From the NCBI GenBank assembly GCA_964368455.1, contig CAYJAZ010000007.1, positions 1 through 64,000 on the forward strand: 64,000 nt of DNA. The letters run 5' to 3'. How positions within the stretch are numbered: the first letter of the stretch is position 1; every line of letters starts with the position of its first letter. Shown piece by piece: positions 26,097 through 34,178 of this stretch. The notes under the pieces were generated by a model. That model made no database searches, was not told the origin of the DNA, and saw nothing but the letters and a program-made list of their open reading frames with translations. This stretch comes from CAYJAZ01 sp964368455 (GTDB lineage: Bacteria; Desulfobacterota; Desulfovibrionia; Desulfovibrionales; Desulfovibrionaceae). The translations under genes and the position numbers were made by a program.

Positions 26097-28592
26097 ATGA
26101 AGGAAGAACTTAACAAAAAGATTGTCTGGAGCATTATTGTGGCAATGTCTTTGGCCAATGCAAGTCCAACATTTGCAGAACAAGCTCAAGAAAACGCAGA
26201 GCAAGTTGAGCAAAGTGCTGCTGATCCAAATGTGCATCGCCTAGACACAGTGAATATTACTGCTGAAGAAGAAAAAGATGCAACAATAAGCTTAACACGT
26301 GAAGAAATTGAATTAATGCCTAATGCAACAGGCACAATCACAGATTTATTCCGTGGAAATTCAAATGTTCAATTTGACAAAAATTCACGTAGTGCAAATA
26401 CTGCAGGTGAAATAACACCGCCGAAAATTTCTATTAATGGCGCAAAATTTTATGAAAATAATTATACTATCAATGGTGTTGGAAATAACAGTCAGCTAAA
26501 TCCAAATGGTTTTGAAGCTAATCCAGATTGGGGAAATGTTGCTCCATCTGGTGATTCTCAAGCGATTTTCTTAGATCCAAGCTTGATTCAAGAATTGAAT
26601 GTATACACAGAAAATGTTTCTGCACAATACGGCGATTTTATCGGTGGTGTCATTGATGTAAAATTAATAGATGGCTCTATGGACAAATATAGTGGATCTA
26701 TTGGTTATAGATATACAGAAGATTCTTTAGTCTATTTTAGAGTTACACCAGGTGAAAATGACGATTTGGCTGGTAAAGATTTTCAACCTTACTTTAAAAA
26801 AGGTAATTTATCCGCTTATTTGAATGGTTATATTGTTAAAGATAAATTAGGCTTCTTAGCGTCATACACAAATTCACATTCTTTTATCACAAAACGTTTA
26901 AATACACATGGTGGAGAGAAAACGGTTGATGAAGAACGTATGAATGAAAACTACATGCTTCGTTTAAATACAAATCCTGACGGTAAATATTATTTTGCTT
27001 TAACTGCAAACTATGCTCCTTATCAAAGTACGCATCTAAATCCGGATTATAAAGACGGTGGTGCTTACGATATTGAAGGTGGTGGTTTATCCTTGATTCT
27101 TAATAATCATGTGAATTTTGATTTTGCAAAATGGACAAACGATATTGGCTATATCAGTTCAGAAGTGTCACGTAATGCTGATGATAATGCACAATATGTG
27201 TATCCAGCAGGTTCTGCAGATTGGGCAACATCAAGTTCTAATTTCTCAGGTGGTTTTGGTTATTATCATAATGAACAAAACACTTTATCTTGGAAGTCTA
27301 TGTTAGATTTCGAAGCACTTACTATTGCAGGTATGGAACATAATTTTATCGCAGGCTTTGAAATTAAATACCATGATTTAATGTCTGATATGGAAGGTGT
27401 TACAATTTACAATCTTGCAACTGTAGGCTCTGCACCTGCAGGCTATGCTCCTGATGGTATTTATGATGGTATCTATGCAGGCATGAAAACAGTTATTGAA
27501 GGCGGTAAACAAACTACAAACTATTCAACCTATGCTTTCTTCTTAGAAGATACTATTGAATGGGAAAGAGTGACACTTCGTCCTGGTGTTCGTATCACAT
27601 ATGATAATATCATGGAAAATTTAGATATAGCACCACGTTTATTTGTAAATGTTGATGTGTTAAATGATGATAGATTCAATATCTATGGTGGCTATAACCG
27701 TTATTATGGTTCACAAATTTTATCACAAGCAATCGCTCCTGAATACACAACATTAACCTCTATGCGTAATGCTTTTATGCCAGATTGGTTTGCTTTAGGT
27801 ACTCCATATACCACTGTTGGTGGCGAATTGAGCGATTTAAAAAACCCATATACAGACGAGTTTGTATTGGGTGCAACAGCAAATATTTATGGCTTTATGT
27901 TTAAAATTGATGGTGTTTACAGAAATAATGAAGACTTATTAAGAAGTGAACAAATCGATACTGATGACGATGGTAATATAGATTATTTGTCTTACAGCAA
28001 TGAAGGCGAGTCTGAATATATGGGATTAACCCTTTCTATCAGCAAAAGTTGGGATTGGGGTAATTACGGGCTTCACCATGGCGAATTATCTGCAACAATT
28101 TCAAAAGTAGAAGGCAATTCATTAGATTGGGATAATGTTTCATCAGGAACAGATCCAACCCTCATTTGGGATCCTAGCTTTATTTCGCTTCAAGGCGTGA
28201 TCACCCCTAAATCAGGCTTTAACCCTGGCAACTATAATTCACCTCTTACTATAGCATATACACACTCAGCTTCTTATTGGGAAGATAGATTGCGTTTATA
28301 TGCAACACTACGTTGGGAAGCAGAGTCAGATCAACTTCTTCAAGACAGTGATTATGATATTGTATTACCAAATGGTAAAACAGCACAAGGTTATGTAGAA
28401 GAAACAATTGAATCTCATTTCAATATGGATTTATCAGTTGCTTGGGATGTTTGGAAATACAAAAACCAAACCTTCACTCTTGAAGCTGATGTCTACAATC
28501 TCTTCAATAAAACATATTCACCTTCAGCTAGCAGTTCAGACGAATACACAATGGGTAGACAATTCTACTTTGGTATCCGTTACACATTCTAA
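26097..28592 (+). CDS. TonB-dependent outer-membrane receptor
   Basis: A receptor of about 831 residues. ATG 26097 gives a clean signal peptide (MKEELNKKIVWSIIVAMSLANASPTFA); the in-frame ATG 26085 lengthens it by four residues. A TonB-box-like DTVNITAEE follows near mature residue 25, then a plug domain (about residues 60-200; PKISINGAKFYENNYTINGV and SAQYGDFIGGVIDV are plug-type) and a 22-strand-type barrel rich in Tyr/Asn/Asp ending in FYFGIRYTF with terminal Phe. It imports a scarce ligand across the outer membrane using TonB. It lies between the M16/ABC operon and the ExbBD-TonB operon, which points to a dedicated system. Substrate unknown; iron-bearing protein, haem or peptide are candidates. 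Confidence 0.88.
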   Translation: MKEELNKKIVWSIIVAMSLANASPTFAEQAQENAEQVEQSAADPNVHRLDTVNITAEEEKDATISLTREEIELMPNATGTITDLFRGNSNVQFDKNSRSANTAGEITPPKISINGAKFYENNYTINGVGNNSQLNPNGFEANPDWGNVAPSGDSQAIFLDPSLIQELNVYTENVSAQYGDFIGGVIDVKLIDGSMDKYSGSIGYRYTEDSLVYFRVTPGENDDLAGKDFQPYFKKGNLSAYLNGYIVKDKLGFLASYTNSHSFITKRLNTHGGEKTVDEERMNENYMLRLNTNPDGKYYFALTANYAPYQSTHLNPDYKDGGAYDIEGGGLSLILNNHVNFDFAKWTNDIGYISSEVSRNADDNAQYVYPAGSADWATSSSNFSGGFGYYHNEQNTLSWKSMLDFEALTIAGMEHNFIAGFEIKYHDLMSDMEGVTIYNLATVGSAPAGYAPDGIYDGIYAGMKTVIEGGKQTTNYSTYAFFLEDTIEWERVTLRPGVRITYDNIMENLDIAPRLFVNVDVLNDDRFNIYGGYNRYYGSQILSQAIAPEYTTLTSMRNAFMPDWFALGTPYTTVGGELSDLKNPYTDEFVLGATANIYGFMFKIDGVYRNNEDLLRSEQIDTDDDGNIDYLSYSNEGESEYMGLTLSISKSWDWGNYGLHHGELSATISKVEGNSLDWDNVSSGTDPTLIWDPSFISLQGVITPKSGFNPGNYNSPLTIAYTHSASYWEDRLRLYATLRWEAESDQLLQDSDYDIVLPNGKTAQGYVEETIESHFNMDLSVAWDVWKYKNQTFTLEADVYNLFNKTYSPSASSSDEYTMGRQFYFGIRYTF

Positions 28593-28628
28593 TTTGAGTT
28601 GAATTAAAAAATAACTCTCTTAAAAATA

Positions 28629-28698
28629 CAATAACAGGCATTTACCTTTAAGTGCCTGTTATTGATTTACTTAAAATAAAACAATGTGCTTAAGCACA
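28629..28698 (+). terminator. Stem-loop after the TonB receptor and a palindrome before the next gene
   Basis: Arms CAATAACAGGCA (28629-28640) and TGCCTGTTATTG (28653-28664) form a perfect 12-bp stem without a long T-run, so it is a terminator or an attenuator. A 14-bp palindrome TGTGCTTAAGCACA follows at 28685-28698, only 22 bp before the next start codon. Confidence 0.6.
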
Positions 28699-28720
28699 AA
28701 TTAAAATTGAGGAAAGAAAT

Positions 28721-29497
28721 ATGCAAAGCTTTACTAAACATCTGATTTTTGCTTTTAGTATTACATCAGCCTTGTTATTCCATGGGCAAGATGTTTTTGC
28801 CAATGTTGAGCAATTAAAAAATACAATGCAAGGTATTGTCAATAAAGATTCAAAAAGCGGAACTCTTGTAAAAAATTGGCATATAGAACAAGACGATCTC
28901 ATTAACGAACTTCGACAAATTAAGATTGAAACGCAATGGCTTGAACTTCAAAAGAAGAAATACAGCGGTTATGTTGCAAGTAATCAAAGAAAAATTGAAG
29001 AAATCGAAGAAACAAATTCTCGTTACGCAATCATAGCCTTGCAACTTGAAAGTGCGATGATTGACTATCTTGAAGAATTAAAAATACTCATCAATGAAGA
29101 TCTACCTTTCCTCACAGAAGAACGTCAGACAAGAATTAAATTTTTACAAGACAGTTTAGAAAATCCAGACCTTTCTTTAGGTGAAAAATTTAGGCGTTTT
29201 GCAGAAGCTTTAAATGTTGAAGCAGCTTATGGCACTGATATGGAAGTTAATTTCGAAGATGCCCTATTTGATAAAAAGCCAACAGAACTTTTAGTGATTA
29301 GAGTTGGAAGAATTGCTTATTATGCATTAACACTCGACATGAAGCAAGCAGGTGTTTGGAATAAAGAAAAAAAATCATTTGAAAAAACAAATGAAGACGA
29401 ACATAAAATGCTCTTAGCTCTTCATGAAGCAATCAATAGCAAACAATTTATAGATATTATTCCTGTGCCGATGAAAGGGGTTGAAAATGCAAATTAA
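28721..29497 (+). CDS. DUF3450-type periplasmic coiled-coil protein of a TonB energising system
   Basis: A 258-residue protein with a signal peptide (about residues 1-27, ending DVFA). It is mostly alpha-helical, with a coiled coil at about 30-130 (QKKKYSGYVASNQRKIEEIEE) and a globular end containing ERQTRIKFLQDSLENPDLSLGEKFRRFAEAL and VEAAYGTDMEV. This order matches DUF3450 proteins, which in many proteobacteria sit before a long ExbB, a short ExbB, ExbD and TonB, exactly as here. The role is probably structural, spanning the periplasm with the extended ExbB. GAGGAAAG precedes the ATG. The stop overlaps the next gene by 11 bp. Confidence 0.85.
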   Translation: MQSFTKHLIFAFSITSALLFHGQDVFANVEQLKNTMQGIVNKDSKSGTLVKNWHIEQDDLINELRQIKIETQWLELQKKKYSGYVASNQRKIEEIEETNSRYAIIALQLESAMIDYLEELKILINEDLPFLTEERQTRIKFLQDSLENPDLSLGEKFRRFAEALNVEAAYGTDMEVNFEDALFDKKPTELLVIRVGRIAYYALTLDMKQAGVWNKEKKSFEKTNEDEHKMLLALHEAINSKQFIDIIPVPMKGVENAN

Positions 29498-31034
29498 TTT
29501 TATACAAACAACATCTAATCAAAAATCTCTAAAGCATATTGTGCTATTGCTTTGCTTTGCTCTGCTTTTTAATTTTAGCCTTACAAATACAGTATATGCT
29601 GAAGAACTTACAGAAGCACAAAAAGCACAAAACGAAGTACAACGTGTGCAAAATGAGTTGAATGCTCTTTCAAGAAGTATTGGTTCTGAAATAGATACTG
29701 ATATGAAAGTGTTTTTAGAAAATAAAGAAATTTTTATGGCTGAATACGAAAAAGCCAAAAAATATAAAGCAAGTCTTGAAAATGAAGTTGATAAACTTGA
29801 AACTACTTACCATGAACAAAATTTACTGATAAATACCTTAGAACTTGAAGCATCAAGCAATGAAGACAGTAGAAAAGCTCTACAAGGTGCAAGCAAAATT
29901 AATGCTTCGCTTATCACAAAGAGACTAGAATATAGTCCATTCATAGCAAATGGTTTTATAGATATCGAAACACTTAAAAGTCTTTCTAAAGAAAGCGAAT
30001 TTCCAAGTTTTGAAGAACTAAAAACTTTATTAGAAATGCAATTAGCTGAAATCAAACAAAGTGGTATAGTGACGCTTCAAGAGGGTATTATTTACACAGC
30101 AGACGGACAAGAAGAAAAGGCAAATATCCTCACAGCCGGTTCTTTCTTTGCCTTAGCGCAAAATTTAGATAAAAATCAAGTTGTTTTTCTCAAAACTGCG
30201 GCAAATGGTGCTAGACTAATGCACGCACCACGCGAACTTTCAAATAGTGAAAAAACAAGTTATTTAGATTACTTATCAAATAAAAATACTGTGCTTGCCT
30301 TAGATTTATCAAGGGGTAAATTATTTGTTAATCCAATTGTAGAAAAAAGTTTTGTTGAGCATATATTAGCTGGTGGTTTTCTTGTGTGGCCTATATTGCT
30401 TGTCGGTGTTTTAGCTTTTACACTTGGTATTTGGCGTTATATTAAACTTTCTAGGGTTGATCTTGGTTCAAAAGAAGTGCTTGCAAAATTCTATGATTTA
30501 CTCAATGCTGGCAAATTTGACGAAGCAAAGGCATATTTAGAAAAAAATAATAAAGATGTGCTTACCTACAATATGCTTATTTATATGTTAAGTCATTGGA
30601 ATGAAACAGTTGTGAGTTTAGAAAAATCATACGAAGAAGCTATGCTTACTTTTATTAACCCATTACAAAAAGGCATTGGTTTTATTGCCGTTGCGGCTGC
30701 GGTTGCTCCTCTTATGGGTTTATTTGGAACTGTTACAGGTATGATTTCTACCTTTGATGTGATAACTCTCTACGGCAATTCTGATCCTAAGCTTTTATCA
30801 GGTGGTATTTCTATTGCACTTGTGACAACAGAAGTTGGTTTACTCGTAGCTATTCCTTTGATGTTTTTACACTTTTTATTGTCTCGTAAAATTGAAATTA
30901 TAGATCAATTTTTAGATACAAAGGGTGCTGTATGCTTATCTCGTGCTTGCTCGCATTTAGTTGAATCGGCTTTGTCAGGTTATATGGCAGAAGATGAAGG
31001 CAAAAAACGAAATTCAGATAATCCTTTAAAATAA
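29487..31034 (+). CDS. exbB: Extended ExbB/TolQ-family proton channel with periplasmic coiled coil
   Basis: A protein of 515 residues. ATG 29487 is preferred over TTG 29481 because AAAGGGG sits 6 bp upstream. It has an export-type N-terminal segment (to about residue 38, TNTVYAEE), a periplasmic coiled coil and helical domain (about 40-295), then the MotA/TolQ/ExbB core with membrane segments near 298-325, 395-425 and 440-470. GLFGTVTGMISTF is the conserved ExbB motif at the second segment. It is over twice the size of classical ExbB because of the periplasmic part. With ExbD and the second ExbB it converts proton flow into TonB motion. Confidence 0.88.
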   Translation: MQINFIQTTSNQKSLKHIVLLLCFALLFNFSLTNTVYAEELTEAQKAQNEVQRVQNELNALSRSIGSEIDTDMKVFLENKEIFMAEYEKAKKYKASLENEVDKLETTYHEQNLLINTLELEASSNEDSRKALQGASKINASLITKRLEYSPFIANGFIDIETLKSLSKESEFPSFEELKTLLEMQLAEIKQSGIVTLQEGIIYTADGQEEKANILTAGSFFALAQNLDKNQVVFLKTAANGARLMHAPRELSNSEKTSYLDYLSNKNTVLALDLSRGKLFVNPIVEKSFVEHILAGGFLVWPILLVGVLAFTLGIWRYIKLSRVDLGSKEVLAKFYDLLNAGKFDEAKAYLEKNNKDVLTYNMLIYMLSHWNETVVSLEKSYEEAMLTFINPLQKGIGFIAVAAAVAPLMGLFGTVTGMISTFDVITLYGNSDPKLLSGGISIALVTTEVGLLVAIPLMFLHFLLSRKIEIIDQFLDTKGAVCLSRACSHLVESALSGYMAEDEGKKRNSDNPLK

Positions 31035-31054
31035 GGTAAATCTCAGGTAAAAGC

Positions 31055-31624
31055 ATGGATTTTTTTACAAATGTATACTTAAGGATAGTTTCAGGTGGTG
31101 TTTTTATGCTGCCTATCTTCCTTATTAGTGTGCTTATTTTTGCAATTGTCTTATTTCGTGGAATAAAGCTTTTTATAGTTTTACATGAATTAAGAAAGAT
31201 TTTTCAAGAAGGCACAAATGCTATTTTATCAATGGGAAAATGGCATAAAAGGGCACATGATTATATTCATTCGCGATCAGGCATTGAAAAAGTTGATATC
31301 GAATTGAGAGATAGACTAAGTCATGATGTTTTACAACAGCTTAGTTCTGGTAAAGGTATCTTGCTTTGTTCTGCTCTTGCAACTCTTTTAGGGCTTTTAG
31401 GAACTGTGAATGGAATGATTACCTCATTTGACGCAATTAATTCTGTGGGCGTTGGCAATACAAAAAGCATGGCAGCTGGTATCTCAATTGCCTTAGTGAC
31501 AACGCAAAGCGGCTTACTTGTTGGGATTGTTGGTGTTATGCTTGGCAATATCTTAGATAGATTAAGCAGCAAGCTCGTTTTGCAAGTAAATCAATTCTAT
31601 TGCTATGTAGAAGAAAAACTATAG
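31055..31624 (+). CDS. exbB: Short ExbB/TolQ-family proton channel protein
   Basis: A 189-residue MotA/TolQ/ExbB protein with three membrane segments (about residues 14-40, 100-130 and 140-170). The family motif GLLGTVNGMITSFDAI is near 112-127, and the small-residue-rich 'SMAAGISIALVTTQSGLLVGIVGVML' forms the third segment. No periplasmic extension is present. It lies 20 bp after the extended ExbB and 9 bp before exbD, so both ExbB forms are made together. Confidence 0.9.
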   Translation: MDFFTNVYLRIVSGGVFMLPIFLISVLIFAIVLFRGIKLFIVLHELRKIFQEGTNAILSMGKWHKRAHDYIHSRSGIEKVDIELRDRLSHDVLQQLSSGKGILLCSALATLLGLLGTVNGMITSFDAINSVGVGNTKSMAAGISIALVTTQSGLLVGIVGVMLGNILDRLSSKLVLQVNQFYCYVEEKL

Positions 31625-31633
31625 GAGATTGCT

Positions 31634-32032
31634 ATGAGACGCAGAAGAAAAAATACAAGTCAGGGAGTTGAATTAAACCTTACTCCATTGATTGATATGA
31701 TATTTATTTTATTAATCTTTTTTATGGTGACAGCAAGTTTTGTAAGAGAATCTGGTATAGATGTTGAAAGACCTGTTGCTCAAACTTCACAATCTTTAGC
31801 ACCATCTGTAGTTCTTAGTATTGATCACGATAATCTTATATGGTTAGAAGGAAATACTATTGATCTTCGTTCTGTGCGAGCATGGATGACGAATTTTGCT
31901 AGTGAAGCTCCTGAAGGTGTGGTTGTTATTGCTGCTGATGTTATGTCACGAAGTGGTGTAGTTGTGAGTGTGCTTGATGCGTGTAAAGAAGCTGGCATTG
32001 AAAATGTTAGTGTAGCAACAAAAGCTGATTAA
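31634..32032 (+). CDS. exbD: ExbD/TolR-family protein
   Basis: A 132-residue protein with a basic N-terminus (MRRRRKN), one membrane helix (about residues 18-37) carrying the proton-conducting Asp21 in LTPLIDMIFILL, and a small periplasmic domain ending near SVATKAD. It is the standard size for ExbD. GGAG lies upstream of the ATG. It assembles inside the ExbB pentamer to drive the TonB protein encoded next. Confidence 0.93.
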   Translation: MRRRRKNTSQGVELNLTPLIDMIFILLIFFMVTASFVRESGIDVERPVAQTSQSLAPSVVLSIDHDNLIWLEGNTIDLRSVRAWMTNFASEAPEGVVVIAADVMSRSGVVVSVLDACKEAGIENVSVATKAD

Positions 32033-32067
32033 TATATGCTTAATTTCTTTTCTAATGAGGTGTAGCG

Positions 32068-32874
32068 ATGTCAACATTTGAAAACTTTTCACAAATAACA
32101 GGAAATAAAATAGATAGATTTTCTGGTAATATTTTAACAAAGAAGATTGTTCTTGAAAAAAAGACCAAAGAAAGAATTTTATTAAATACTCTGGAAAATG
32201 AAAGCGAAATCAATAAAAGAAAAAGATATGCAATACGTTATACGCATATGGCAATAAGTCTTGCCTCTTCATTTGTATTTGCTGTAATTCTTTTTGTTTT
32301 AGGCTTTGTTTCAACTGCTATTGACGAAAATCCTTCCTTGCTTGACAAAAAGTCTTCAATGCAGTCTACGCATCTTGAAGACATTCAAAAAGAGCCAGAT
32401 AAGCCAATTGAAACAAGTCTTAAAGAGCAAACAGAAATGCCAAAACAGCCGCAAACTCCACAAATGAAGGCTATTAAAGCACCTCCTATCAAACTTGATT
32501 ATTCTGTAAATACTAATTTATCAGTTGGTATTGCTGTGCCTGCTCCGCCAAGTATGTCTGAGATACAAGTCAGCGATATTGCTTATGCTGCAAGTCAATT
32601 AGACGAACAACCAAATATCCTTTATAGTCCAAGACCAAATTATCCACAAAGTGCGATCAGAGCAAAAATTGAAGCTACTGTGATTGCAAGAGTTGTGATA
32701 GGTGCTGATGGAAAAGTTGTGAGTGCAAAGATTTTGCCTGGCGAACATTCTGAAATGTTTGCAGAAGAAGCTATAAGATCTCTCAAAAGGTGGAGATTTA
32801 AAGCGGGTAAATTAGGAGGAGCAAATGTTTCAACAATAGTTGAAATTCCTTTAGCTTTTACACTTGAAAATTAG
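32068..32874 (+). CDS. tonB: TonB energy transducer
   Basis: A 268-residue TonB protein. A cytoplasmic N-terminus of about 58 residues, much longer than usual, precedes the membrane helix (about 59-84). A Pro/Glu/Gln/Lys-rich periplasmic spacer (about 95-170; PDKPIETSLKEQ, MPKQPQTPQ) leads to the C-terminal TonB domain (about 183-268) with RPNYPQSAIRAKIEATV and RWRFKAG motifs. It contacts the TonB box of the receptor at 26097-28592. The last gene of the energising set proper, it is followed by a TPR protein in the same direction. Confidence 0.9.
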   Translation: MSTFENFSQITGNKIDRFSGNILTKKIVLEKKTKERILLNTLENESEINKRKRYAIRYTHMAISLASSFVFAVILFVLGFVSTAIDENPSLLDKKSSMQSTHLEDIQKEPDKPIETSLKEQTEMPKQPQTPQMKAIKAPPIKLDYSVNTNLSVGIAVPAPPSMSEIQVSDIAYAASQLDEQPNILYSPRPNYPQSAIRAKIEATVIARVVIGADGKVVSAKILPGEHSEMFAEEAIRSLKRWRFKAGKLGGANVSTIVEIPLAFTLEN

Positions 32875-32918
32875 AGTGTTTTTAAAATACTCGGCATAAC
32901 ATCTCCTAAGGTAAGAAA

Positions 32919-34145
32919 ATGAAAAAAATATCTTTTCAAATAAAAACCATTCTCATACTCTCTTGTCTGCTACTTTCTACTGTGCTTTGTGCACACGCAG
33001 CACCAACTCTCACAGCAAAACAAGCTCAAACTCTCAATAATGCCTATAAGGAATTTCAACAAGGAAATTTTGAAAAAGCTATTTCATTGAGTGAAGAATT
33101 TGTTCTTGCAGGCGAAGCACATTCTTTTGCTTATGTTATCTATGGATTAGCAAATGCTCAAGTTGGTAATTATAAAAAAGCTATTATTGCTTATGAAACA
33201 GGTATGAAATTATACCCAGATGACTATACCTTGAAGCATAATTATGGAAATGCTCTTATGAAGGTGAATAGAAATAAAGAAGCAGCAAGAATTTTTGAAA
33301 GCATACTCACTCAAGCACCAGCAGAACAAAGAAGCCAAATGCGTTATTTAGCAGCACAAAATTATTATCTTGGAGGAGATTATAAAAATGCTGCAAGACT
33401 TGCAGAACCATTATTGCAAACTCAGAAAATCAAAAAAGAAATTCTAGAACTTGTTGCAATCTCTTATTCAGCAGCAAAGAATCATGCAAAAGCAGAACAA
33501 TATCTTTCACTTTATGTCAATCTTTTTCCTTATGAGATTAATGCATGGAATGCTTATGCTGGCTATAGTATAGGTAGAAATGATTTGAAAAAAGCAGGAA
33601 CATTGCTTGAATTAGGAAATAGAATCAATAAAAACAGCAAACAAAAAGGAAGAGTAAATAAATATCTTCCTTCTTTATACGCAAATATCTCTGCTGTAAG
33701 GCTTGAAGTCATGTCATTACAAGAGGTTATTGCTTCTACAGACAAAGGATCAAAAAATTATAAGAATTTAAAAGAACAAGAACTTGTAGCAATTATAAAT
33801 TCAGGAAATTATCAAAAAGCATTGAATTATATTGATAAAGAATTATCAATAAAGGCAGATTCTTTTCTCTATTATATGAAAGGCACTACTTATTTACGTA
33901 CTTTTGATTATAAAAAAGCAGAAGATGCTTTTAGAAAAGGCACAGCCTATTCTGATAGATACGGCAATATTTCACTTTATTTTCTAGCAATGCTCTATTG
34001 GGAAAATGGAGAATGGCAGAAAGCAGAAATTGAATTTGAAAGGCTTTTACAAGTGAAAGAATACGCTCAATACGCAGAACATTCACTTGCGAATTTAAAA
34101 CAAATACAAGAAGAACTATTACTCACAACTCTTGAAGAAAATTAA
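32919..34145 (+). CDS. Exported tetratricopeptide-repeat protein
   Basis: A 408-residue protein with a signal peptide (about residues 1-28, ending AHAAP) and TPR helical pairs over most of its length: AYKEFQQGNFEKAISL, YGLANAQVGNYKKAIIAYETGMKLYPD, YGNALMKVNRNKEAARIFESIL and, near the C-terminus, KGTTYLRTFDYKKAEDAFRKGT. TPR proteins commonly close DUF3450-ExbB-ExbD-TonB operons, where they probably help assemble the complex or contact cargo. The binding partner is unknown. Confidence 0.85.
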   Translation: MKKISFQIKTILILSCLLLSTVLCAHAAPTLTAKQAQTLNNAYKEFQQGNFEKAISLSEEFVLAGEAHSFAYVIYGLANAQVGNYKKAIIAYETGMKLYPDDYTLKHNYGNALMKVNRNKEAARIFESILTQAPAEQRSQMRYLAAQNYYLGGDYKNAARLAEPLLQTQKIKKEILELVAISYSAAKNHAKAEQYLSLYVNLFPYEINAWNAYAGYSIGRNDLKKAGTLLELGNRINKNSKQKGRVNKYLPSLYANISAVRLEVMSLQEVIASTDKGSKNYKNLKEQELVAIINSGNYQKALNYIDKELSIKADSFLYYMKGTTYLRTFDYKKAEDAFRKGTAYSDRYGNISLYFLAMLYWENGEWQKAEIEFERLLQVKEYAQYAEHSLANLKQIQEELLLTTLEEN

Positions 34146-34178
34146 AAATATATTGCTCTTATACTAAGGATTTAATAC

